NCBI GenBank assembly: GCA_021812805.1
Contig: JAKAMQ010000008.1
Location: 1-36,100, forward strand
Origin: Acidobacteriota bacterium
GTDB lineage: Bacteria; Acidobacteriota; Holophagae; Holophagales; Holophagaceae
DNA length: 36,100 nucleotides
Reading direction: 5' to 3'
The notes below the pieces were generated by a model. It did not search any database and was not told where the DNA came from. It saw nothing but the letters and a program-made list of their open reading frames with translations. A program made the translations under genes and the position numbers. Below are positions 1 through 8,832 of this stretch, in pieces; the first letter of the stretch is position 1, and every line of letters begins with the position of its first letter.

Positions 1-1979
1 CCATGGGCAAACCCATCACCGTGGCCATCCTGGACGGGGCCCGCCAGATCGCCGTGCCCGCCATCGTGGCCACCCTGGCCATCTGCATCGTGTTCTTCCC
101 GGTGGTGCTGCTGGTGGGACCGGCCCGCTACCTCTTCACGCCCCTGGCCTTGGCGGTGGTCATCTCCATGCTGGCCTCGTACCTGCTGAGCCGCACCCTG
201 GTACCCACCCTTTCCAAGCTGCTGATGCGAGGCGATCCCCACGCCGGGATCGGCTTCTCCGCCCGCTACAATGCTCGGCGGGAGGCCCTCTTCACGCGGT
301 TCCAGGAGGCCTACGGACGCCTGCTGGACGGGGTGCTGCACCACCGGCGCTTCGTGATCGGCGTCTTTGCGGCCTTCACCCTCCTCAGCAGCGGCCTCTT
401 CTTCGTGCTAGGCCGGGATTTCTTCCCCGGCGTGGATGCGGGCCTCATGAGCCTGCATGTACGGGCCCAGCCGGGCACCCGCCTGGAGACCACCGAGGCG
501 CTGGTCGCCCAGGTCGAACAGGCCATCCGCCGGATCGTCCCTCCGGAGGAGCTGCACACCCTGAACGCCAACATCGGAGCCCCGGCCTCCTTCATCCAAG
601 CCTTTATCCCCTCGGACAATGTCACCAGCCAGGATGCGGACCTCCTTATCTCCCTGGCGGAACGCCACCACCCGACGGCCCAGTACATGAAGCGGATGCG
701 AGAGGCGCTGCCCAGCCAGTTCCCCGGTGTGGCCTTCTACTTCCAGCCGGCGGACATCGTCAGCCAGGTGCTGAATTTCGGTGTCTCCGCGCCCATTGAC
801 CTCAAGGTGGAAGGCATGAACCTGGCGGCCACGGAAGGGGTGGCCCGCCGCCTGGAGGCGTCCCTCAAGGACATCCCGGGCGCCGTGGACGTCCGCATCA
901 AGCAGGTGCTGGACGCGCCCACCTACCAGGTGGACGTGGATCGCATCCAGGCGGCCCGCCTGGGCCTCTCGGCCAAGGACGTGACCAACGGCCTGCTGGT
1001 CGCCCTTTCCGGCAATGGGCAACTGGCTCCGAACTTCTTCCTGGATCCCCGCAATGGCGTGTCCTACCAGGTGATGGTGAAGGCGCCCATCCCAGCCCTG
1101 GACACGCCGGACAAGCTCCTGGCGCTGCCCTACGCCCTGCCGGGCCGGGCGGCTCTGCTCCAGCCGGATGTCCGGCCGGCGCCGGGCGCGGGCCCCCAGC
1201 CCGCTGAGCCCCTGGCCAATTTCGCGACCCTGAGCCGCACCGTCAGCCCGGCGGAGGTCTCCCACAGCACCGTGCAGCGGGTCATGGATGTCATGGCCGG
1301 CGTGGAGGGGCGGGATCTGGGCAGCGTGGTGAGGGACATCCGGGGTCGCATCGCCGCCCTGGGGGAGCTGCCTCCGGGGGTGAAGGTCGTGCTCACGGGC
1401 CAGAACACCGTCATGGAGGACTCCTTCCGCAGCCTCGGGGGCGGCCTCCTCATCGCCATCGCCCTGGTGTACCTGCTCATGGTGGTCCTGTTCCAGAGCT
1501 GGATGGATCCCTTCATCATCCTCTTCGCCGTGCCCGGGGCCCTGGTGGGCATCCTCTGGATGCTGGTGTTCACGGGCACGAGCCTGAACGTGGTGTCCCT
1601 CATGGGCAGCATCATGGCCGTGGGCATCGCGGTCTCCAACGCCATCCTCCTGGTGAGCTTCGCCAACGATGTGCGCGTGGCCCAGCCAGAGCTGGACGCC
1701 ACTCAGGCGGCCCTCCTGGCGGGCAAGACGCGGCTGCGGCCGGTGCTGATGACGGCCCTGGCCATGATCATCGGCATGGTGCCCATGGCCTTGGCCCTGG
1801 GCGAGGCCGGCAGCCAGAACGCCCCCCTGGGCCGCGCGGTCATCGGCGGCCTCGTGGTGGCCACCGTCGCCACCCTCTTCCTGGTGCCCGTGGTCTATTC
1901 CCTGCTCCGCAGGAAGCCCCCCACAGCCCACCTGCTCGAAACCCAATTCCAGAAGGACCAGCAAGGGAGCGAGGCATGA
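1..1979 (+). CDS. RND efflux transporter permease, C-terminal part (5' end outside window)
   Basis: This is the inner-membrane proton-driven pump of a tripartite efflux system. The frame is open from the first bases, so the ATG at position 3 is probably internal; about 658 residues are visible against roughly 1,050 for the family. Visible in order: the end of the first membrane bundle (residues about 15-70), a transmembrane helix near 118-136, a large periplasmic porter/docking domain (about 140-470, beginning RDFFPGVDAG), then a second membrane bundle from about 478 to 640, including the GSIMAVGIAVSNAILLVSF helix. The adaptor and outer-membrane channel follow in coupled frames, which confirms the role. 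Substrate is not deducible; the protein resembles the drug/hydrophobe (HAE-like) branch more than the CusA/CzcA metal branch, but this is a weak inference. Confidence 0.93.
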   Translation, partial: MGKPITVAILDGARQIAVPAIVATLAICIVFFPVVLLVGPARYLFTPLALAVVISMLASYLLSRTLVPTLSKLLMRGDPHAGIGFSARYNARREALFTRFQEAYGRLLDGVLHHRRFVIGVFAAFTLLSSGLFFVLGRDFFPGVDAGLMSLHVRAQPGTRLETTEALVAQVEQAIRRIVPPEELHTLNANIGAPASFIQAFIPSDNVTSQDADLLISLAERHHPTAQYMKRMREALPSQFPGVAFYFQPADIVSQVLNFGVSAPIDLKVEGMNLAATEGVARRLEASLKDIPGAVDVRIKQVLDAPTYQVDVDRIQAARLGLSAKDVTNGLLVALSGNGQLAPNFFLDPRNGVSYQVMVKAPIPALDTPDKLLALPYALPGRAALLQPDVRPAPGAGPQPAEPLANFATLSRTVSPAEVSHSTVQRVMDVMAGVEGRDLGSVVRDIRGRIAALGELPPGVKVVLTGQNTVMEDSFRSLGGGLLIAIALVYLLMVVLFQSWMDPFIILFAVPGALVGILWMLVFTGTSLNVVSLMGSIMAVGIAVSNAILLVSFANDVRVAQPELDATQAALLAGKTRLRPVLMTALAMIIGMVPMALALGEAGSQNAPLGRAVIGGLVVATVATLFLVPVVYSLLRRKPPTAHLLETQFQKDQQGSEA

Positions 1980-3145
1980 ACGGCCTTCAGGATTCCCCCC
2001 ATCCGCAAGACGGATCCCACCCCCTCTCCCGGAGCATCCTCCAGGCCGGGATCGGCCTGCTGGTCCTTGGCGCCCTGGCGCTCGGGGCCATTCTCGTGGG
2101 CCAGCGCCGTAGCCTGGCCCGAGAGGCCGAGGCCCACCAGAAGGCCCAGGAGGCGGGACCCCAGGTCCGCATCCTCGCCCTGGGCGGCCCCGACACCCTG
2201 GGCGATCCCGTCTACCAGGGCGAGGCCCTCCCCTACCTGAGCACCACCCTCTATGCCCGGGCCGCGGGCTTCCTGCGGGAGATCCGGGTGGACAAGGGCA
2301 GCCGCGTGCGGAAGGGCCAGGTGCTGGCGGTCATCGAGTCCCTGGAGACGGACCAGGATCTGGCGGCCCTGCGGGCGGATGCCGAGAACAAGCGCCGGAA
2401 CGCCCAGCGGCTGGCGAACCTCCTGAAGGACAAGCTGGTGAGCGCCCGCGATGCGGAGCAGGCCGCCACCGATGCCCACATGGCCGAGGCCAAGCTCCAG
2501 TCCCTGGGCGTCACCCGCGGCTACCAGCGCCTGCAGGCCCCCTTCGACGGCGTGGTGACCCAGCGCTTCGCCGACCCCGGCGCTCTCATCCAGAACGCCA
2601 GCAACAGCCTCAGCGCCCAGCCCGTGGTGACGGTAGCCCAGGTGGACCGCCTGCGGGTGACCCTGTACCTGGACCAGGCCGCGGCCGCCAAGGCCAGGAT
2701 GGGGGATTCCGTGCAAGTGGCCGCCAGCGACGCCAACGGCCCGAGGCGCCTGGCGAAACTTTCCCGGCTGGCGGGGGCCCTGGATCCCCGCACCCGCACC
2801 CTCACGGCGGAAGCGGACCTCGACAACCGCGACGGGGCCTTCCTGCCCGGCGGCTCCGTGCGGGTGACCCTGAGCCGGTCGGGATCGGGCGGCCTGGTAA
2901 TGCCCCTGGAGGCGGTGGCCCTGCGCCAGGGCAAGCCCTTCGCCTTCGTCCTGGATGCGACAGGCCATGTCCATATGAAGCCCCTCCAGCTCGGGGAGGA
3001 CAATGGCCAACGGGTGCGGCTGCTGGGTGGGCTCCAGCCCGGCCAGAAGGTGGTGCTGAGCCCGCCGCCCGCCCTGGCGGACGGCGCCAAGGTGCGCCCG
3101 CTGCAGCCGGCCCCCGTTCTCGCGCCCAAGGCCCCGGGGAAGTGA
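1976..3145 (+). CDS. RND efflux periplasmic adaptor (membrane fusion protein, HlyD/AcrA family)
   Basis: 389 residues. It bridges the RND pump and the outer-membrane channel in the periplasm. An N-terminal membrane anchor (about residues 20-42) is followed by the first lipoyl half (ARAAGFLREIRVDKGSRVRKGQVLAVIE), an alpha-helical hairpin rich in Ala/Leu/Lys (about 125-175), the second lipoyl half (LQAPFDGVVTQRFADPGALI), a beta-barrel domain (about 215-300) and a membrane-proximal domain ending in a Pro/Lys-rich tail. The start ATG overlaps the permease stop as ATGA, with an AAGGGAG ribosome site before it, so translation is coupled. The order permease, adaptor, channel is a common RND operon layout. 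Confidence 0.95.
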   Translation: MNGLQDSPHPQDGSHPLSRSILQAGIGLLVLGALALGAILVGQRRSLAREAEAHQKAQEAGPQVRILALGGPDTLGDPVYQGEALPYLSTTLYARAAGFLREIRVDKGSRVRKGQVLAVIESLETDQDLAALRADAENKRRNAQRLANLLKDKLVSARDAEQAATDAHMAEAKLQSLGVTRGYQRLQAPFDGVVTQRFADPGALIQNASNSLSAQPVVTVAQVDRLRVTLYLDQAAAAKARMGDSVQVAASDANGPRRLAKLSRLAGALDPRTRTLTAEADLDNRDGAFLPGGSVRVTLSRSGSGGLVMPLEAVALRQGKPFAFVLDATGHVHMKPLQLGEDNGQRVRLLGGLQPGQKVVLSPPPALADGAKVRPLQPAPVLAPKAPGK

Positions 3146-4668
3146 GTCTCGCCATGACAAGCCTCCGAGCCCTTCCGCTTCTTTTTTGCGTCCCCCTGCT
3201 GGCGGCCCAGCCCGCCGCCCGGTCCCTCACCCTGCGCGAGGCCCTGGCCCAGACCCTGCACGCCAACCTCCAGGTGGACCAGGCTCGGGAGAGCCGCGCC
3301 TACACCCAGGCGGGCGCCACGATCGCCGAGGGGGCCTTCGACTGGAACCTGACCGGCAGCTTCAGCTATCTCCGCCAGGATGCCGCCACCACCAAGGCCC
3401 TCTACCCGCTCGGTCCCTATGCCACCACGGAGGGCACCCTCTGGTCCCGGAGCCTGGGCCTTGGGCTCCAGAAACCCTTCACCTGGGGCGGGAGCTTCCA
3501 GACCACCTACACCCCCTCCTACGCCTTCTCCAGCGGCACCTACGGCGATCCCGCCACCGGCGCTCTGCTGGGCCGCTTCAACACGAAGGCGCCCTACAGC
3601 GGGGCCTTCTCCGCCAGCTACAGCCAGGCGCTGCTCCGGGGCTTCGGCCGCACCGCCACCGAGGCGCCCCTCCGGGCCGCCCGGAAGGGATCCGAAGCGG
3701 CGGACGCCCAGTTCGAACTGGCCATGATCCAGTTGGTGGCCACCACCGAGGCCCAGTACTGGGACCTGGTCTATGCGGTCCAGAACCTCGCCAACGCCGA
3801 GAGCGCCCTGGCCCTGGCGGAGGAACAGCTCGCCGACAACCGAGGCAAGGTGCGGGAAGGCACCCTGCCTGAAATCGAGATCACCAGCGCGGAAGCGGCC
3901 GTGGCCCAGCAGAAGCGGACGCTCATCGCCGCGCGGAGCCAACTCCGCAATGCCAACGACACCCTGTTTCGTACCCTCTATCCCGATGAAAACACCTTCA
4001 CCAACCTGGTGCCCCTGGATCCGCCCGAGCCCGGGGCGCCGCAGGTGGATGAGCACGAGGGGGAACGCACGGCCCTGGCCCACCGGCCCGAACTGGCGGT
4101 CGCTCGGCTGCGCCGGGAGGCCAGCGGCATCCTCCGCGCCGCCGCCGAGAACCGCCTCCTGCCCCAGCTGAACGCCTATCTCACCTACACGTCCACCTCG
4201 GACACCTACGGCGCCCCGGGCCCCGTGAACGGGGAGTTGGCCCGGGGCGACTACCCCGGCTACGGCGTGGGATTGGCCTTCCTTCTGCCTTTGGGCAACC
4301 GGGCGGCGAAGGGCAGCCTGGCCCAGGCCCGGGCCGACGAGCGGCTCAACCAGCTAGGCCTCCAGGATCTGGAGCTCGCCATCCGCCTCCAGGTGCGCCT
4401 GGCCTTCGAGAACGTGGCCTCCGCGCGGGCCGGGGTGGAGGCCGCCCGGGAGGCTCGCCGCTTCCGAGAAGCGGATCTGGCCGCCGAACAGAAGAAGTAC
4501 GAGAACGGCATGAGCACCAATTTCTTCGTATTCGCCAAGCAGAACGATCTGAACAGCGCCCGCGCCACGGAGCTCCAGGCGCGGATCGCCTACGCCAAGG
4601 CCGTCACCGCCCTGGAGCAGGCCATGGGCACCCTGCTCCAGGCACGGGGCTTCGCGCATCGGTCTTGA
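3142..4668 (+). CDS. TolC-family outer membrane efflux channel
   Basis: 508 residues; the outer-membrane component of the tripartite pump just upstream. A signal peptide (SLRALPLLFCVPLLAAQPAA) is followed by two outer-membrane-efflux-protein repeats. The long helical segments are Ala/Glu/Gln-rich (for example AEAQYWDLVYAVQNLANAESALALAEEQL and the matching segment near residues 400-470), and the beta-strand segments are aromatic and Gly/Ser-rich (about 60-170, 345-385). The track start is GTG at 3142, overlapping the adaptor stop as GTGA. The ATG at 3154 is an alternative that gives a more usual signal peptide start; neither has an ideal ribosome site. After the stop there is only a weak 6-bp hairpin (CGGGAA-CA-TTCCCG, 4670-4683), not a convincing terminator. 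Confidence 0.93.
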   Translation: MSLAMTSLRALPLLFCVPLLAAQPAARSLTLREALAQTLHANLQVDQARESRAYTQAGATIAEGAFDWNLTGSFSYLRQDAATTKALYPLGPYATTEGTLWSRSLGLGLQKPFTWGGSFQTTYTPSYAFSSGTYGDPATGALLGRFNTKAPYSGAFSASYSQALLRGFGRTATEAPLRAARKGSEAADAQFELAMIQLVATTEAQYWDLVYAVQNLANAESALALAEEQLADNRGKVREGTLPEIEITSAEAAVAQQKRTLIAARSQLRNANDTLFRTLYPDENTFTNLVPLDPPEPGAPQVDEHEGERTALAHRPELAVARLRREASGILRAAAENRLLPQLNAYLTYTSTSDTYGAPGPVNGELARGDYPGYGVGLAFLLPLGNRAAKGSLAQARADERLNQLGLQDLELAIRLQVRLAFENVASARAGVEAAREARRFREADLAAEQKKYENGMSTNFFVFAKQNDLNSARATELQARIAYAKAVTALEQAMGTLLQARGFAHRS

Positions 4669-4737
4669 CCGGGAACATTCCCGCCTCCCCCTTCATCCCA
4701 TATCCAGGGCCCCCATAGCCCCTCAAGGAGATGCCTC

Positions 4738-5199
4738 ATGAATGTTGAATCTTGTTCCGTGCCTCGGGAAGTCAAAGTGATCGTGCGCGGCGAGAGCGCG
4801 AATGCCACTCGGCTGGATCTGACGGCCGGCCCCTTCCGCATGGTCATTGACGAACCGGAGGCCATGGGCGGCACCAACGCGGGCCCTTCGCCCATCCAGG
4901 TGCTGCTCATGGCCCTCGCGGGCTGCCTGAATGTGACGGGCCATGAAGTCGCCCGGCAGAGGGGCCTGAAGCTCCAGGGCATGAAGCTGCGGATCGAAGG
5001 CGTGATGAATCCCTGCGCGTTCATTGGCTGCAGTGCCGAGGAGCGGGCCGGCTTCCAGCACATCCGGGTCGAGGTGGACGCGGATATGGAGGGCGCCAGT
5101 CCCGACGCGGTCGCCGCCTGGCTGGAGGAGACGGAGCGCCGATGCCCCGTCACCGACAACATCCGCGCGGATACGACGGTCGCCGTCACCCTGCGCTGA
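4738..5199 (+). CDS. OsmC/Ohr-family protein
   Basis: 153 residues, of the OsmC/Ohr fold, whose members reduce organic or lipid hydroperoxides with a pair of cysteines. The family pattern is visible: SPIQVLLMALAGCLNVTG places one Cys at the start of the central helix, and ERRCPVTDNI carries the second, corresponding to the VCP-type motif. Additional cysteines (NPCAFIGC, and Cys6) are not family hallmarks. The start is supported by AAGGAG seven bases before the ATG. It is 69 nt after the TolC-like gene and 36 nt before lgt, so it may belong to the lgt-patatin transcript. Peroxidase activity is family inference; many OsmC-like proteins are uncharacterised. Confidence 0.9.
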   Translation: MNVESCSVPREVKVIVRGESANATRLDLTAGPFRMVIDEPEAMGGTNAGPSPIQVLLMALAGCLNVTGHEVARQRGLKLQGMKLRIEGVMNPCAFIGCSAEERAGFQHIRVEVDADMEGASPDAVAAWLEETERRCPVTDNIRADTTVAVTLR

Positions 5200-5235
5200 T
5201 CCCGGCGCGCGCCACTACCCATGCAGGGAGCCTGA

Positions 5236-6078
5236 ATGTGGCCCATTGATCTGGATCTAGGATTCAAGGTCATCTACGGCTACGAGGGGTTGTACTTCGT
5301 CCTGTCCATCGGGGTGGCCGCTCTGCTGATCGTGCGCCGGATGCACAAGGCCGACATGGATCCCGGTCCCTTCCTGGACAGCCTGGTCTGGATCCTCCTC
5401 GGTGCCATCCTCGGGGCCCGCCTGTCGGACTTCCTGTTCTGGGACACCCGGTCGTTCCTCGCGGATCCGTTGTCCCTCCTCCGGGTCTGGGAAGGCGGTC
5501 TTTCGATCACCGGCGGGCTGGCGGGCGGGGTGATCGCGGGCTACTTCGCCTTCCGGCGGAAGGGGGTGGATTTCTGGCGTCTCTTCGCCGTGGCAAGCCC
5601 CGCGGTCCTGGTGGGCCAGGCCCTGGGCCGGGTCGGCTGTTTCCTGAACGGGGATGCCTGGGGCACCCCAACCCGCCTCCCCTGGGGAGTGGCCCTCCCT
5701 AAATTCGGAACCCTGGTCCCCGACATGGTGCGCGATACCCGGGTGCCCACGGACGCCTGGCTGTGGAGCGTCCGCATGGGATTCACGCCTCCCTTCGCGG
5801 GTGCGACAACACCGCTCCATCCCGTCCAGTTGTACGAAGCCTTCGGGGATCTCCTCCTGGCAGCCGCCATCCTCCATCTGGGCCGCCAATGGCAGGCCAC
5901 CCGCCGACCATGGCCGCGGATCTTCTGGGTGCATCTCGGGGGCTACGCGCTCCTCCGGTTCGGTCTGGAGTTCCTGCACGGCGACCGGAGCGCCTTGCTC
6001 TGGGGTCCCATGACGGCCCTGCAGATCGGGATGCTGCTCTTCGCCGGCTTGGCCGGCGTTCAGCTGGTGCGGACATGA
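5236..6078 (+). CDS. lgt: Prolipoprotein diacylglyceryl transferase (Lgt)
   Basis: 280 residues, an inner-membrane enzyme that transfers diacylglycerol from phosphatidylglycerol to the lipobox cysteine of prolipoproteins. The Lgt signature is clear: GRVGCFLNGDAWG (about residues 131-143) aligns with the E. coli GRIGNFINGELWG region that carries catalytic Arg143. HPVQLYEA (195-202) and RFGLEFLHGD (about 242-251) are the other conserved blocks. About seven hydrophobic segments are present. The loop between the signature and HPVQLYEA is longer than usual. The stop overlaps the next start as ATGA, coupling it to the patatin-like gene. Whether this is the only lgt of the genome cannot be told. Confidence 0.95.
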   Translation: MWPIDLDLGFKVIYGYEGLYFVLSIGVAALLIVRRMHKADMDPGPFLDSLVWILLGAILGARLSDFLFWDTRSFLADPLSLLRVWEGGLSITGGLAGGVIAGYFAFRRKGVDFWRLFAVASPAVLVGQALGRVGCFLNGDAWGTPTRLPWGVALPKFGTLVPDMVRDTRVPTDAWLWSVRMGFTPPFAGATTPLHPVQLYEAFGDLLLAAAILHLGRQWQATRRPWPRIFWVHLGGYALLRFGLEFLHGDRSALLWGPMTALQIGMLLFAGLAGVQLVRT

Positions 6079-8828
6079 GGGCCTCCGGTGCGCTTGGGAA
6101 CACTGCACGACTTACGCACCGGGCCCGAGGGATCTACCTGCTGCTTCTCCCTATCCTGGTTGGGGCGCAGCAGCCACCTCGCCGCTTCGAGGTGCAGGTC
6201 AGACCTGCGGACATGATCTTCCGCTTCGCCCCCACCGTGGACATCCCGGGCCTTCCGAAGGTGGCCCTGGTACTGAGCGGTGGTGGCGCACGGGGCATCG
6301 CCCATGTCGGCGTCATCCAGCGTCTGGAGGAGGTCGGCTATCCCATCGCGAGCGTCACCGGCACCAGCGCCGGATCACTGGCGGGGGCACTCTTCGCCAG
6401 CGGTTTCTCCGGTGCAGAGATCGAAGCCATCTTTCAGCGCCTGAACCTGGGCCAAGCGGCCCTGGACCCCCTGCGCCGAGAGCCAGGAACCACACTGGAG
6501 GAGCAGGAGAAGGCGAACGATACCTTGGTCACGGCAGAATTCGACCGAGGGACCTTCCTGGCGGCCCAGAGCCTCCGAAGCGGCCGTGCCCTGCGCCACA
6601 TCCTCGAGCGAATGCTGGCCCGGGCCACCTACTATTCCGGAGGCGACTTCGATCACCTCCGCTTTCCGCTGCGAGTGCTGGCCACGAATTTCACCACAGG
6701 GGAAGGGAAGCTCTTCCGGCAAGGTGACCTCGCCCAGGCCGTCCAGGCCTCCATGTCCATTCCCGGGGGTTTCCGCCCGGTGATCGTGGAAGGCCAGCCC
6801 TATGTGGATGGGGCCCTCGTGGAGAACCTCCCCGTGGAAGAGGCGCGGAAAGCCTTCCATCCCGACCTGGTTCTGGCCGTGGACGTCAGTGCCACCGTGC
6901 GGGAGGCTCCTCCTAGCAACTTTTTCGCCATTGCCACGCGCAGCCTGGACCTGATGGTGGACCGCCGCCAGCGGGAGAGCCGCCGCCATGCCGATCTGCT
7001 CGTGCGGGTGGACCAGCCGGATGTTCCTTTCCTGAGCTATGCCGGCCTCATGCCCCGCCTCATCGCCGATGGCCGGGCTGCCTTCGATGCGGTGGCCGAC
7101 GCCTTCAACCAGCGTCTCCTACAGTCCCTGGGGCGCCAAGCGCGCCTTCCGATCAAAGAAGTTGCCATCGATTGCGACGGCGCCCTCCCCGAGAACCTTG
7201 AGGTCCTGCGTCGCCGCTACCTGGATGTCTCTCATCTCATCCGGGAGCAGGATGTTCTGGTCTTCCTCCAGCAGGCCCTCGTCCACGGCTGGGCCCGCCA
7301 GGCCTGGGCCGACCTGCCTTCGGACCATCCGGGCCGGCTTCGGGTCCATCTGCGCCTCTACCCGGAGGTCCGCTCGGTCGCGCTCGAGGTCCCGGCCCCC
7401 TGGCGTCCCCTAGTCGAACGCCGGCTGGCGGCAAGGATGCCCGTGGGAGCCCGGTTCAATCCCGAGGCCTTCGGTGCGGTCCTCAGTGGCACGGTGTTTG
7501 AACTGGTCATGCAGGGCCACCCCCTGGTCGATCTGCGGGGTTCGGGCTTCGATGGGGATACCGGAATCCTAAGAGTCCAGGTGAGGGAACCGGAACTGGA
7601 CCACCTCCAAATCCAGCCAACCGCGAGCCGGACCCCGATGGATGCCCCCGGCATCCGAGTCGCCCTTGAGCCATTGCTGGGACACCCCTTGAACGCGGAT
7701 CACCTCCAGGCCCGCATGGACCTCGCCGCCGCGCGTTTCCATCTGGAAGGCCTGGGGTGCTCGGTTCTGCCCGCCGGGGATGCCACCGGCGCCCGTCTGG
7801 TGGTGGCGCCGCGCCATCTCCCCCGCCACCGGTTGGATCTCTCCCTTGGCTATGAAACGCACCTGGGCGGCCAGCTCGGACTCGCCTACCTGGGGCGCGA
7901 CCTGGTGGGCACAGGAACGGAACTCGAAGTCAGCGCCGCGAAGAACCGGTTGCAGGAAGCCCTGGATCTGGACTTCCGCCGCAGCCTCTCCACACGGACC
8001 GAAACCGGCCTGGAAACGGGTCTTTCCGGCTGGAGCCAGCGCCTGGACGAATCCGAGGCCCTGGCGACCGGGGATCTCCTCTCCCGCTATCCGGGCACGA
8101 CCCTGCGCGTGGGGGAAGTCCATCTGGGGGCCTATGCCCGCTTCGGTGGGAGTCAGACGGGGAAGGCCACTTTGGCTCTTTCCCGCCGGGAGGTGGCCTT
8201 CACCGGCCAGCCCGGCCATGCGATCCAGACCGCCGCCACCCTGGATGCGGGGTGGGACAACTTCGACCGTCACACCCTTCCCACGCGGGGACTCCTCCTG
8301 CGGGGAAAAGTCAGCGCTGGCCGGACCGACACCCCCACGCCCACGACCTTCACCCAGGCCTACCTGCGAGCCAAGGGGCTGCAACCCCTCACCAGAACCC
8401 TGGGGCTGGATCTCGATCTGGAGGGGGCCACCGCCCGACGGCTGCCCCTGGATCGGTGGTGGCTTCTCGGCGGGCCCGGCTTCGTGCTCGGCAGCCTCCC
8501 GCTCAGCTACCTGGCCCCGACCTTCGCCGTGGCGAGGGTGGGCCTGCCTCTCCACTTCCCGACGGCCATGGGCCTCATCCTGGAAGTGGAACCCCGGTTC
8601 GATCTGGCCCGGGTGGCACCCTCGACCGCCGGCCTCTGGCAAAGCGGCAGCTACCACCAGTCTCAGGGTGCAGGCTTGCTGCTGCGCACCACCCTGATCG
8701 GCCCGTACTACCTGGAGGCCTCGTACGGCTGGCGGAGCAGACGCGGGCCTGCGGGATCCCTTCCTTCCGACCGCCAATTCACCCTGGCCTTCGGGACCCA
8801 GCCCTTCGACCTCTGGCGCCGCCGCTGA
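6075..8828 (+). CDS. Patatin-like phospholipase fused to an Omp85/BamA-like outer-membrane barrel
   Basis: 917 residues from the ATG at 6075, which overlaps the lgt stop (ATGA); the ORF-track start at 5763 lies inside lgt in another frame and is spurious. An N-terminal hydrophobic signal (IYLLLLPILVGAQQ) precedes a complete patatin domain (about 60-260): oxyanion-hole GGGARG (69-74), nucleophile motif GTSAGS (96-101, Ser98), and the catalytic Asp in YVDGALVENLP (Asp245). The region about 450-560 looks POTRA-like. From about 575 there is a beta-barrel with alternating aromatic strands ending in FTLAFGTQPFDLWRRR. This is the layout of type Vd autotransporters such as Pseudomonas PlpD: the barrel places the lipase at or across the outer membrane. 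Barrel and POTRA limits are approximate. Confidence 0.93.
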   Translation: MRASGALGNTARLTHRARGIYLLLLPILVGAQQPPRRFEVQVRPADMIFRFAPTVDIPGLPKVALVLSGGGARGIAHVGVIQRLEEVGYPIASVTGTSAGSLAGALFASGFSGAEIEAIFQRLNLGQAALDPLRREPGTTLEEQEKANDTLVTAEFDRGTFLAAQSLRSGRALRHILERMLARATYYSGGDFDHLRFPLRVLATNFTTGEGKLFRQGDLAQAVQASMSIPGGFRPVIVEGQPYVDGALVENLPVEEARKAFHPDLVLAVDVSATVREAPPSNFFAIATRSLDLMVDRRQRESRRHADLLVRVDQPDVPFLSYAGLMPRLIADGRAAFDAVADAFNQRLLQSLGRQARLPIKEVAIDCDGALPENLEVLRRRYLDVSHLIREQDVLVFLQQALVHGWARQAWADLPSDHPGRLRVHLRLYPEVRSVALEVPAPWRPLVERRLAARMPVGARFNPEAFGAVLSGTVFELVMQGHPLVDLRGSGFDGDTGILRVQVREPELDHLQIQPTASRTPMDAPGIRVALEPLLGHPLNADHLQARMDLAAARFHLEGLGCSVLPAGDATGARLVVAPRHLPRHRLDLSLGYETHLGGQLGLAYLGRDLVGTGTELEVSAAKNRLQEALDLDFRRSLSTRTETGLETGLSGWSQRLDESEALATGDLLSRYPGTTLRVGEVHLGAYARFGGSQTGKATLALSRREVAFTGQPGHAIQTAATLDAGWDNFDRHTLPTRGLLLRGKVSAGRTDTPTPTTFTQAYLRAKGLQPLTRTLGLDLDLEGATARRLPLDRWWLLGGPGFVLGSLPLSYLAPTFAVARVGLPLHFPTAMGLILEVEPRFDLARVAPSTAGLWQSGSYHQSQGAGLLLRTTLIGPYYLEASYGWRSRRGPAGSLPSDRQFTLAFGTQPFDLWRRR

Positions 8829-8832
8829 CGCG

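Noticed and set aside
408-1964. Long minus-strand ORFs opposite the RND, adaptor and TolC genes (408..1964, 1895..3160, 2521..4083)
   Set aside because: Antisense shadows of GC-rich coding DNA; His/Gly/Gln/Arg-rich low-complexity translations with no domain pattern, opposite well-recognised genes.
4669-4737. Hairpin CGGGAA-CA-TTCCCG after the first TolC-like gene
   Set aside because: Only six base pairs with no T-run; not enough to call a terminator.
5763-6074. Upstream extension of the patatin ORF to 5763
   Set aside because: It lies inside lgt in another frame; the ATG at 6075 overlapping the lgt stop is the natural coupled start.
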